Source of the DNA: Bacteroidales bacterium
GTDB taxonomy: Bacteria; Bacteroidota; Bacteroidia; Bacteroidales; P3
Assembly: GCA_009785425.1 (NCBI GenBank)
Contig: WQWI01000014.1
Coordinates: 1 to 48,011 of the forward strand
Reading direction: 5' to 3'
DNA: 48,011 nucleotides
The position numbers and the translations under genes were made by a program. Of the stretch, positions 24,470 to 32,701 are shown in pieces. Position 1 is the first letter of the stretch. Each line of letters starts with the position of its first letter. Under the pieces are notes generated by a model. It did no database searches. It was given only the letters and a program-made list of their open reading frames with translations, and had not been told where the DNA came from.

Positions 24470-24491
24470 TTGCATGCCGTTAGGTATGCAA
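24470..24491 (+). promoter_or_regulatory. Hairpin in the SusC leader
   Basis: TTGCATGCC and GGTATGCAA form a stem with a GTTA loop about 24 bases before the susC-like ATG. It could be an operator or an RNA element. No promoter box was found nearby. Confidence 0.3.
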
Positions 24492-24514
24492 CTTATCAAA
24501 TCAATCAATAAACA

Positions 24515-27500
24515 ATGAAAAAACACACCCTTTTATTGTTGCTACTGCTATTTGCAGGAACGCAACACATATTATATGCACACCACATAGGGCATCGCAC
24601 AATTTCCGGAACCGTTATCAGTTCTGACGATGGACAAGGGATTCCGCATGCACAAATTATGGTTAGATTTACAGCCGTAGGTGGTACAGCAACAGATATT
24701 ACCTTGGGCACAATAACAGACCTTCATGGTCGCTATACGATAGAAATTCCTGACAATGTAACGCACTTGACATTTAGTTTTATGGGCAAGGTTACTCAAG
24801 ACGTTGAAATTGGAGGTAGAACAACAATTGATGTAACGCTACAAACCGATGCTCTTATGCTTGAAGAGTTTGTTGTAACCGGCTATGGTGTTACTCGCCG
24901 ATCGGCGTTTACAGGTTCTGCCGTAACGGTTAGTGCCGATGACTTACGTCGTCAGACCGAACCTAATTTAATCAACGCTTTGCAAGGTATGGTTCCGGGA
25001 ATGCAAATCAGCAACTCTGCTGCTCAACCCGGTTCCGGTTCTACAATTTTGCTCAGAGGGATTGGCTCACTTCAAGGAAACAGAGACCCACTTTTTGTAA
25101 TTGATGGCGTGCCGATAACGGCAGGAAATATATCAAGTTTTGTTGCCGGTGGTACAATGACCACGACCTCGCCAATGTCCTCTGATCCGTTGGCGGGTTT
25201 GAATCCGAACGACATTGAATCGATAACTGTTTTGAAAGATGCTGCCGCTACGGCAATTTACGGCTCTCGGGCGGCTAATGGCGTTGTTGTTATCACGACA
25301 CGAAGAGGTCGAGAAGGTCCCGGACAAATTGATGTGAATTTAAGAACCGGCTTGGTTATGCGACCACAAATGAGCCATAGAAATCGAATGCTCAATCTCA
25401 CCGATTTTGAAACATTGATGATTGATGGGGAAATGGCAAGACAAGAGGTTGTTTTAGGATGGGACACGCCAAACAGAGATGCTGCGATTGCAACACTGCT
25501 CAACGATGGAATTCTTAGAGCTGATGGCAACGAATACGATTGGTTTAGAGAACTTTCTCGCGTAGGTCGAATCCACGATATATCTATTTCTGCTTCGGGT
25601 GGTACAGAACGTAGAAGTTATTTCCTTTCTCTCGGTTATATGAGAAGTGAGTTTTATCTACACGGATCAGGGTTTGAGCGTTTTACAGCACGGAGCAATA
25701 TAGATTATAGAGCAAACAATTGGTTTACCATTGGTCTTAATTTAAGTGGGTCTTATACGGATCAAGATCAAACCGGAACCACAGCATCGGCGGCAAATCC
25801 TCTTTTTAACGGAAGGCTAATGCGTCCCAACGAGCCGTTTAGAAATCCTGACGGGACTTGGAATTTTAACACATCACAAGGCGTAGGACACAATTTGGTT
25901 GCACGTTTTCAAGACCCTGATGCTTCCGAAGCAAACACAAGAGGTCTAAACGCAATGGTTACGCCGTTTGTTCGCCTAAATCTTTACAGAAATGTATTTT
26001 TCCAAACGAGAGTAAGTGTTGAAATTAATCAACTCAACGAACGTGAAGTTTTTTCTGCAACCGTTGACGGAGACGGAATCCCTATGGAAGGACGAACACG
26101 ATTAAGCAATCTTAATTCAAACAGACAAACCATTGTTAATACCGCAAATTGGCTACCTTCTATTAATGGCATGCACAATTTTAACCTCTTGGTAGGACAA
26201 GAAGCACAAAGACATACAACCCAAGTTTTGCAGGCAGTTCAAGAGGGTTTTTTACATTTTCGCCTCAGAGAAATTGCGAATAATGCCGGTTCTCGTGCAG
26301 GATCAACAACGAATCATTCAACGTTAGTATCTTATTTCGGAAATTTGCAGTACGAATTGCATAACAGATATTTTCTTTCAGCAAGTATTCGTCGCGATGG
26401 AAGTTCTCGCTTTGGAGACGAACACTTGTGGGGGACATTTTATTCGGTTGGTGCAAGATGGCGATTGAGCGAGGAGTCATTTATGCAACCAACAAGAGGT
26501 TTTATCAACAACCTTGCTCTGCGTGTTTCTTATGGAACAGCAGGTAATATGCCACGAGCATTACACGGTTGGGCATATACATATTCTCCTGTTGCTTATA
26601 GCGTAGTTGGTGGAACAGCGCCTACTCTGCTGGGAAATCCCGGTTTGAGATGGGAATCGAAAAACAAATTCAATGTGGGTATGGAAGCAATGGTATTCGA
26701 TAGGATTTCTTTAGAAGTGGACTATTACCACGAAATAATCAACAATATGCTTCATTCACGCCAAGTATCACGTGCAACAGGATTTACAAGTTATTTATCT
26801 AACATGGCATCTATGCAAAACACCGGAGTTGAAATTCAAGTGAATGCTATGTTGGTAAATAATAGAGATTTTAGGTGGACTGTTGGAGCAAATGTTTCCG
26901 CAAACCGCAACAAAGTTCTTTATATTGGCACAACTCCGGCCGGCTTGCCGGATACACTTCGAGGAACCACGCAATGGTCTGCCGCAGGTATGGCTTGGAA
27001 TTCGTTTTTCCTTAGAGAATGGGCTGTTTGTCCGCAAACAGGTTTAAGTGGATGGAGACAGGCTGATGGAGAGTTTATGTTTGGATCATCTGCACATCAT
27101 GGAAGTGCTCCTCAAGTGTTTGTAGGTACGCCATACGCTCAATTCTGGGGAGGATTCAACACGCGTTTGTTCTTTAGAGGTTTTGACTTTGCTGCAAATT
27201 TTATTTATAGTCTCGGTGGGTATCATTATTCAAGTGAAGCCCAGTTTTTTGAAGCCGATGGATGGAGAAGTCAGTTTTCCAATGTTAATTACTGGTACTT
27301 TGACAACCGTTGGACAACACCCGGTCAAAATGCCGGAGCACCACGTTTTATTCGCGGACACGGCTACAGTTCAGAAGCGCTTTCAACACGCTTCCTTATG
27401 AGATCCGATTTCTTGCGTTTGAGAAATGTCACCTTCGGTTATACCATACCAAGGGATGTTACATCGAGAATAGGCGTTACCAATGCTCGCATTTATGCAT

Positions 27501-27637
27501 CTTTGGACAATCTATTCACATGGACGCATAGAGACCACAGAGGTTGGGAACCTAATCCGGGTTTAGGAGAGGCACATACTGTAGGGCAATATGGGCAACC
27601 ACGTAATTTTATCGTCGGCATTAATTTCACATTTTAA
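24515..27637 (+). CDS. SusC/RagA family TonB-linked outer-membrane transporter
   Basis: The 1040-residue protein has a signal peptide (cut likely after LYA) and then a carboxypeptidase-regulatory-like beta domain (TISGTVISSDDGQGIPHAQI, near residues 30-100). A TonB box-like stretch (EEFVVTGYGVTRRSA, near 118) precedes a plug domain with QGMVPGMQISNSAAQPGSG, IGSLQGNRDPLFVIDGVPI and SITVLKDAAATAIYGSRAAN. The remainder is a long beta-barrel ending NFIVGINFTF with the terminal Phe of outer-membrane proteins. Length and motifs are those of SusC/RagA. It pairs with the SusD-like lipoprotein downstream for uptake of a glycan or peptide. No degradative enzyme is adjacent, so the substrate is unknown. 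Confidence 0.97.
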   Translation: MKKHTLLLLLLLFAGTQHILYAHHIGHRTISGTVISSDDGQGIPHAQIMVRFTAVGGTATDITLGTITDLHGRYTIEIPDNVTHLTFSFMGKVTQDVEIGGRTTIDVTLQTDALMLEEFVVTGYGVTRRSAFTGSAVTVSADDLRRQTEPNLINALQGMVPGMQISNSAAQPGSGSTILLRGIGSLQGNRDPLFVIDGVPITAGNISSFVAGGTMTTTSPMSSDPLAGLNPNDIESITVLKDAAATAIYGSRAANGVVVITTRRGREGPGQIDVNLRTGLVMRPQMSHRNRMLNLTDFETLMIDGEMARQEVVLGWDTPNRDAAIATLLNDGILRADGNEYDWFRELSRVGRIHDISISASGGTERRSYFLSLGYMRSEFYLHGSGFERFTARSNIDYRANNWFTIGLNLSGSYTDQDQTGTTASAANPLFNGRLMRPNEPFRNPDGTWNFNTSQGVGHNLVARFQDPDASEANTRGLNAMVTPFVRLNLYRNVFFQTRVSVEINQLNEREVFSATVDGDGIPMEGRTRLSNLNSNRQTIVNTANWLPSINGMHNFNLLVGQEAQRHTTQVLQAVQEGFLHFRLREIANNAGSRAGSTTNHSTLVSYFGNLQYELHNRYFLSASIRRDGSSRFGDEHLWGTFYSVGARWRLSEESFMQPTRGFINNLALRVSYGTAGNMPRALHGWAYTYSPVAYSVVGGTAPTLLGNPGLRWESKNKFNVGMEAMVFDRISLEVDYYHEIINNMLHSRQVSRATGFTSYLSNMASMQNTGVEIQVNAMLVNNRDFRWTVGANVSANRNKVLYIGTTPAGLPDTLRGTTQWSAAGMAWNSFFLREWAVCPQTGLSGWRQADGEFMFGSSAHHGSAPQVFVGTPYAQFWGGFNTRLFFRGFDFAANFIYSLGGYHYSSEAQFFEADGWRSQFSNVNYWYFDNRWTTPGQNAGAPRFIRGHGYSSEALSTRFLMRSDFLRLRNVTFGYTIPRDVTSRIGVTNARIYASLDNLFTWTHRDHRGWEPNPGLGEAHTVGQYGQPRNFIVGINFTF

Positions 27638-27644
27638 TACACAG

Positions 27645-27709
27645 CGTCATTCCCGTGAAAGCGGGAATCCCCTAGCATTAAGGGGATTCCGCCCTTCGGC
27701 GGAATGACG
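27645..27709. repeat. REP/MITE-like palindrome
   Basis: Imperfect arms run from CGTCATTCCCGTGAAAGCGG to its near complement ending GGAATGACG, around AGCATTA. This is a diverged relative of the repeat at 22090-22161. It lies between the susC-like and susD-like genes, where it may form a hairpin in the shared transcript. Confidence 0.88.
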
Positions 27710-27726
27710 ATAAAAGACAAAACACA

Positions 27727-29193
27727 ATGAAAACAACAAAAAAAACAATCATACTATTCGCTTTAGTAGCGATATTTACCACATCTTGTAGCGAAGACTT
27801 TTTACGACCACCAATGCCTGATATACTGGAAGAAGAACAATCGTTGCGAACAGCACAGGATATTCAAAATGCCGTTGTCGGTATTTACGCCTCACTTTCA
27901 AATCTTAACTTTCTCGGACGCAACGGGCTTTCTATTGCAGATGTTATGGGCGATTTGGCTGGTTTTTACGGCGGAAACAACAACGGTTTTATAAATAATT
28001 TTGAACGGTATACATTTCAGTTAGGTATGGGAGACCTTGCAGGACTGTGGTCGGTGCCGTACACAACGATAGATCGTGCAGCACGTGCTATCAGAGCCGG
28101 AAGACGTATTTTGGACGAAGGCGGACTAACAGCAAGAGAGCAAGGTATCATTAACCTTTCGCTTGGTCAAGCCTACGGTTTGAAAGCATTTACCCACTTC
28201 TTTTTAGTCAATTATTTTGCACTGCCTTATACCTATCAACCGAACTCACCGGGTATTATTCTGGTGGATGAAGAACCACTTACGGTATTGAGTGAAATTC
28301 ACCGTGCTACTGTTGCAGAAACATACGCACTAATCTTGAGAGATATCGCTACTGCAAAAAAACATTTTGAAGCAAGTACAGGTGCAGTTTTTCCTGCTAA
28401 CCAAAAATTCTTTATGAATCACGCTGCGATATATGCTTTAGAAGCACGTGTACATCTTTTTATGGAAAATTGGAGTGGTGCTTTAGCAGCAGCACAAACA
28501 GCATTAAACATATCAGGTGCAACGGTGGTAAGTAATGAAAACTATATCACTATGTGGTATATCAACACGACAAACACGGTTGAAGATATCTTTACGCTTA
28601 ACTTCACTTCAGGAACTATTGGCAATGTCAACGCCACGATGGGAATGCTTTGGGGAAATTTTGGAGCCGCCATGTACGTAAATGCAATAGAACGTCTGTT
28701 CGAGCCGACAGATATTCGCCTTGGTTTGTTCGAGGACAAAGCAACTCCTGTACCAAACATAGCCAAAAGAATGCGAAAATATCCGAATGCCAATTCAGTT
28801 AACAATACGCCGATATTTCGTGCGTCAGAGATGTATTTGATTATTGCCGAAGCACAAGCACAAATGGGTACAGATATTGCTGCTGCTCAAAATGCTCTGT
28901 TCAATGTTGCTCAACGCGATACCGCAATTACTGAAGCATCACAACTTCCGGATAATCCAACGGACTTGTTGGCTTTTATCGCTGACGAACGTGGGCGCGA
29001 ACTTACCGGAGAAGGGCATCGTTGGTTAGACCTACGCCGTAGAGGCGATTTAATGACTCGTCCGGTTGGGTTGGGAACATTCACAGATCTTCCGGTGTGG
29101 AGAACGGTAATACCAATTCCACAAGCGGAAATCAATGCTTCTGGTATTGAACAAAATCCCTCTTGGGCTTGGATAGATGCGTATCGGAATTAA
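27727..29193 (+). CDS. SusD/RagB family nutrient-binding lipoprotein
   Basis: The 488-residue protein has a lipobox (FTTSC, Cys21) and the RagB/SusD layout of TPR-like helices. Characteristic pieces are QDIQNAVVGIYASLSN near residue 43, LGQAYGLKAFTHFFLVNYF near 147, and AADERGRELTGEGHRWLDLRRRG-like text near 417 (here ADERGRELTGEGHRWLD). PIPQAEINAS near the end is also typical. It is the surface lid over the SusC-like barrel, binding the substrate. It is the last gene before the integron-like array, which is on the opposite strand. Confidence 0.95.
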   Translation: MKTTKKTIILFALVAIFTTSCSEDFLRPPMPDILEEEQSLRTAQDIQNAVVGIYASLSNLNFLGRNGLSIADVMGDLAGFYGGNNNGFINNFERYTFQLGMGDLAGLWSVPYTTIDRAARAIRAGRRILDEGGLTAREQGIINLSLGQAYGLKAFTHFFLVNYFALPYTYQPNSPGIILVDEEPLTVLSEIHRATVAETYALILRDIATAKKHFEASTGAVFPANQKFFMNHAAIYALEARVHLFMENWSGALAAAQTALNISGATVVSNENYITMWYINTTNTVEDIFTLNFTSGTIGNVNATMGMLWGNFGAAMYVNAIERLFEPTDIRLGLFEDKATPVPNIAKRMRKYPNANSVNNTPIFRASEMYLIIAEAQAQMGTDIAAAQNALFNVAQRDTAITEASQLPDNPTDLLAFIADERGRELTGEGHRWLDLRRRGDLMTRPVGLGTFTDLPVWRTVIPIPQAEINASGIEQNPSWAWIDAYRN

Positions 29194-29209
29194 CATTTGA
29201 AAATTAGGA

Positions 29210-29232
29210 CGGTTGCCGTTGCACGGCAACCG
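29210..29232 (+). terminator. Hairpin after the SusD-like gene
   Basis: CGGTTGCCGT and ACGGCAACCG form a perfect 10 bp stem with a three-base loop, 17 bases after the SusD stop. No T run follows, so it is a probable but not classical terminator. Confidence 0.55.
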
Positions 29233-29306
29233 ATGATCAGAGAAAATACAATAATCTAATCTGAACCAACACTTATATCCATAGATTAAAGCGTTTTATT
29301 CTGACT

Positions 29307-29315
29307 GCAAAGATA
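29307..29315 (-). promoter_or_regulatory. Orphan -7 promoter box at the array edge
   Basis: GCAAAGATA on the plus strand gives TATCTTTGC on the minus strand. It points left into 29200-29300, where no gene exists. It is probably the remaining promoter of a lost distal cassette, or a chance match. Apart from the SusD hairpin, this box and attC site A, nothing else is seen in 29194-29553. Confidence 0.45.
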
Positions 29316-29415
29316 CGAAAAAATGAAACTGCACTATTTTGCCACTATTTTTTGGTAACCATTGTTGCCATTGGTTTTCAACTACTTTCCGCCGCTGTGT
29401 AGCCTTGTCACTTGC

Positions 29416-29545
29416 ACCTAACGACGGGAGGCGGCTTGGCGCAGTGGCGGCTTCCACTACCATTGCTGCGGCGCACAAAATTTCAAATCACCACTGCCAT
29501 TGTTGCGGGCTTCCTGCAGCCATTGCGCCAAACCGCATGTTGTGT
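29416..29545 (-). repeat. attC-like site A (distal)
   Basis: On the minus strand the 130-base site opens with R'' ACACAAC and ends with R' GTTAGGT, matching GTTRRRY. Inner arms are GGTTTGGCGCA and TGCGCCAAGCC, with one G-T pair. It is the left-most site. Its R'' agrees with R' of site B at 6 of 7 bases. R' has no matching R'' to the left, so the next cassette is missing or ended here. Confidence 0.8.
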
Positions 29546-29553
29546 TGCAGGCA

Positions 29554-29889
29554 TTATGACAAAATATATGATTCGCCATATTCTATTTTGCCTTCCTCCG
29601 TTGAAGAAATTTTGCCACCGACAAGAATAACATTACCTTTGATTATTCCTGCTTTTTGCTTTGCAAGACAACTTTGAACTAGTGATTCTGGTTCTTGAAT
29701 AATATACACGTTCCCTGCTACAGAAAGCAAAGAGTCTGGTAATTTTGTGAACCCGGATAAAGCAAGATGTATATCCCCACCTATTGTTTCTAATTTTGGA
29801 AAGTTATCTTCGCTTACACTTTCCTGTCCTATCAGATATAATGTTCCTCCGATAGTTTTCAAATTTGGAACGTTTAATGACCCTAACAT
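29554..29889 (-). CDS. Small LRR-like beta-repeat protein
   Basis: The 111-residue cassette protein opens MLGSLNVPNLKTIGGTLYLIG and continues with repeats of the kind PKLETIGGDIHLALSG and SLLSVAGNVYIIQ, resembling short receptor-L/leucine-rich units of about 22-26 residues. No signal peptide is visible. It is the only gene of a 591-base cassette, the one cassette of classical size in the array. The ATG at 29889 is preceded by a stop, so it seems complete, though it could be the C-terminal portion of a longer repeat protein. Function is unknown; an immunity or binding role is guesswork. Confidence 0.6.
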   Translation of the reverse strand: MLGSLNVPNLKTIGGTLYLIGQESVSEDNFPKLETIGGDIHLALSGFTKLPDSLLSVAGNVYIIQEPESLVQSCLAKQKAGIIKGNVILVGGKISSTEEGKIEYGESYILS

Positions 29890-30006
29890 AAAAATTACTT
29901 TTAATTTATTATTTTTCCTGCTCTAATGGCTTCGCAGGTATTGGCTTGTTCATTGTCGCAAGTTTTAAAGTTTTTTCGGCTTTCTCCACCGCACTCTCGC
30001 TCGCTT

Positions 30007-30131
30007 GCACCCAACGTGCAAGGGCTTGGCGCAGGCGGGGCTTACACTGCCGCTCGGACGGGCGTATAACTTGCTAATTCGCACAAACTTTCAGGCGAGC
30101 CCTGCCCCGCTTGCGCCAAACCCAAGTTAGC
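30007..30131 (-). repeat. attC-like site B
   Basis: The minus-strand R'' is GGCTAAC and R' is GTTGGGT (a perfect GTTRRRY). The arms GGGTTTGGCGCAAGCGGGGC and GCCCCGCCTGCGCCAAGCCC pair over 20 positions with few mismatches. R'' complements R' of site C over 9 bases. The centre is nearly identical to that of site C. Confidence 0.85.
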
Positions 30132-30148
30132 CGTTTGTGCATTTTGTT

Positions 30149-31087
30149 TTATTCATATCTTGGTCCAATAAATCTGTCGCCATTGAAATGTATCATATGG
30201 TCGGGATTATCTGCAATCCACACTTCGGTTTCCCATGCAATATCTGTTATATGCTTCTTAAATTCTGCTTTGTCGGGGAAGGCAGTTACATAAATTCTGC
30301 CAGCTTTGGATTCTTTAAAAAAATCTTCCAACTCAAGCATTCGTTTTGGAGAAACAGGACCATGGGAAGTAACAACTTCAATCAAAAACAGCCATTCTCT
30401 TTCTTCATCGTAAATAACTACATCAGGTAATTTACTATGTTCCGTAATGACTATGCCGACTCTTTCAAGCCCTTTTTTGTCGATATGTAAATCCTTATTG
30501 GCTGTATCGCCCAAATACAACACTTTTGCTCCGCCTGCAAAACGCGGTGCAAATTGTTCTATTACGGCGGCTTGTACCTCATTGTGTTTTCCTGCTGACA
30601 ACTTTACTTCTTTCCCCTCAAGGGTAACAGGGATCAAACCCATTGACCGCTCCTTTTCGTAGGCTTGTGTTAATGTTCCGATTTTTGATATGAATGTTTT
30701 GACCGCCGAGTTCCATTTTCGTGTATTGTAGGTTTTGATAACGGAAAGTGCCTCATTTGAAATAGCATAATGTGCTTTTGGACTATTTACAGGCAAATCC
30801 GGCTCATCGGGGTTATAATCTGCAATTCGCCCCTGTACAAATTGGTGCAATACTTGCCGCCTGAAAGTTTCCCTTGTATTAGGAGCATAAGGTTTCCCAT
30901 AATTTTCAGCGACAAACGACATAATTCCTTTTGTTACACCTAAACTTTGACGATTTGCTTTTGCCCAACTGTCAATGTCTTTGATATTGCATAACGCAAG
31001 CAACGTCAATGCCGACATTTCGTTTTGTTGGGCGATTGGCAAGCCTAATGCTTTCAAGATTTCTTGCGCTTCTTCAATTTTGCTCAT
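30149..31087 (-). CDS. BsuBI/PstI family type II restriction endonuclease
   Basis: The 312-residue product matches BsuBI/PstI enzymes (316 and 326 residues). The catalytic region is KLPDVVIYDEEREWLFLIEV with Asp222 and Glu237 in a PD-ExK-like arrangement, followed by TSHGPVSPKRMLEL. The upstream YLGDTANKDLHID is also family-typical. By family it should cut CTGCAG. It is the last gene of the cassette, four bases after its methyltransferase and 18 bases before attC site B. The R gene downstream of the M gene favours methylation first. Confidence 0.92.
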   Translation of the reverse strand: MSKIEEAQEILKALGLPIAQQNEMSALTLLALCNIKDIDSWAKANRQSLGVTKGIMSFVAENYGKPYAPNTRETFRRQVLHQFVQGRIADYNPDEPDLPVNSPKAHYAISNEALSVIKTYNTRKWNSAVKTFISKIGTLTQAYEKERSMGLIPVTLEGKEVKLSAGKHNEVQAAVIEQFAPRFAGGAKVLYLGDTANKDLHIDKKGLERVGIVITEHSKLPDVVIYDEEREWLFLIEVVTSHGPVSPKRMLELEDFFKESKAGRIYVTAFPDKAEFKKHITDIAWETEVWIADNPDHMIHFNGDRFIGPRYE

Positions 31088-31091
31088 TATT

Positions 31092-32669
31092 CTAACGTTT
31101 ATTTAATTCAAAAAAATCATCAATAACTTTGCTCACATTTTTCATCGAAAAGTTATTGAGTAAAATTAACTTTTCGCCTATTTCCTTTATGGTTTCCAAA
31201 GGTGGCAAAGGCATTGCTCGAAGTTCTGTTGCACTTACATTCACATTGCCGTTGAAAGTTCGGAAATAAGTATCAAAAAGATTACTGTTTAAAAGTGCTG
31301 CAATTCCCATTACTTCAGTTCTGCTTAAATGACCTTTGGGGCGATAAATGTAATTCAATTTGTTTTCAACACCCACATACCGAGGCGTTCCGGGTAGCGA
31401 AAAATAAGGCGCGGCAACCAATCTGCTCTTGTCATCTTTTGCGCTGAATCGTCTTAAAAAAATATAATTTCTATTCGGAATAAGATACGATTTGGTTTGT
31501 TCGCAAATTTGAATATATTGACCTTTATTGGATTTATGTGCCGGATAATTAACCTCCATTTTAGTTACATTATGAAGCCAATAGAGAGATACCGCTCCTT
31601 CTTCGGGCACTTCTTTAATGCAATTCTCCATTCTGAAAGCAACAACAGGTCCCGTTGATATTTGTATGTTGTACTGATTTAAACTTCCATTCCAACTTTT
31701 AAACAAGTCAATAACTGCTTCTTCTTTTGTATTAGTAGGCAGATGTATGATTTTTTCTTTTGATTTTAAATCAATTAAATCTTTCTGCAAATATGTTTTG
31801 CGTTTGGATTGTTCAATATCTTGCAATCCGCTACATGTGGAAACAACTATTTTAAGTTCTTTTTCTTTACTGTTTTTAGGTTTGGCTTTAAGTATCAATG
31901 TTTCCTGTAAAACATTATCTCTTGAAAAAGCATCTTTTCTTGATTCAAATAAATGAATAAAATCTATTTGAACATAGTTGAAAAAGTAGTTGCGAAATGA
32001 GTTAAAATATCGCCCCGATGTAAAACTGCGAGGAACGATAAAAATCATTTCGCCGTCGTTTTTCAACACACGAGCAGCAATAGCAAGAAATATCGAATAG
32101 ATATTGGGCTGTCCATCAATAATGATTTGCGTTGCTTTTACTCTGTTATCGTCTTTTGACAACTTAAAATAAGGCGGATTGGAAATAATGAAATCAAAAT
32201 CTTGTTTTTCATCCGAAAAATTAAGGCTTGGCGGATTAAGGCAATTGTAATGCTCCATGATAAAATCATGAATACAGATAGTATATTGAAATGATATTCC
32301 TTTATTGGAAAGCCAATTTTTCAGGTATGACAGTGATTTTTCGGACAAAGAAATCAAGTTGGAATCTGTCTCGTAAGCCACTAAATTGATGACTTCGATA
32401 TTTGGATTTTTTTCAACAAGATTTTCGACTAATCCACAAGTCAATACCGCTGTTCCACAACCGGGGTCTAAAATATCTATTTGCGTTTTATTTGCGGAAA
32501 CCAAACTGCCCATAAAATGGGCGATTGCTTGAGGAGTAAAAAATTGTCCGTTGTCTTTTTTGAAAGTTTGTGATACTGTTTGGGTATAAGCTGTTCCTAA
32601 CCTGTCAGCGTAAATGCTTGGCTGTTCATTACTCGTGGGGCTTATATGTTTTGTATCATTAATTTTCAC
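31092..32669 (-). CDS. Adenine-specific DNA methyltransferase (PstI/BsuBI/Eco57I-like)
   Basis: The 525-residue protein has the gamma/N6-adenine methylase order: QFFTPQAIAHFMGSL near residue 42, the AdoMet motif DPGCGT at 68-73, and catalytic NPPY at 164-167. A long C-terminal target-recognition region follows, with LGTPRYVGVENKLNYI-like text and NSNLFDTYFRTFNGN near 460. It is predicted to protect CTGCAG. It lies 32 bases after the OLD-family gene and immediately before the endonuclease, in a single operon. Confidence 0.92.
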   Translation of the reverse strand: MKINDTKHISPTSNEQPSIYADRLGTAYTQTVSQTFKKDNGQFFTPQAIAHFMGSLVSANKTQIDILDPGCGTAVLTCGLVENLVEKNPNIEVINLVAYETDSNLISLSEKSLSYLKNWLSNKGISFQYTICIHDFIMEHYNCLNPPSLNFSDEKQDFDFIISNPPYFKLSKDDNRVKATQIIIDGQPNIYSIFLAIAARVLKNDGEMIFIVPRSFTSGRYFNSFRNYFFNYVQIDFIHLFESRKDAFSRDNVLQETLILKAKPKNSKEKELKIVVSTCSGLQDIEQSKRKTYLQKDLIDLKSKEKIIHLPTNTKEEAVIDLFKSWNGSLNQYNIQISTGPVVAFRMENCIKEVPEEGAVSLYWLHNVTKMEVNYPAHKSNKGQYIQICEQTKSYLIPNRNYIFLRRFSAKDDKSRLVAAPYFSLPGTPRYVGVENKLNYIYRPKGHLSRTEVMGIAALLNSNLFDTYFRTFNGNVNVSATELRAMPLPPLETIKEIGEKLILLNNFSMKNVSKVIDDFFELNKR

Positions 32670-32701
32670 CCTAATTGGCTTCTAAGTTTAATGTTTGTAG
32701 G

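Noticed and set aside
24479-24491. GTTAGGTATGCAA as a possible R'' partner for attC site A, which would make the SusC/SusD genes a cassette
   Set aside because: No L arms or attC-length palindrome lie to its left, the genes are on the wrong strand, and the match is short. It is part of a small local hairpin.
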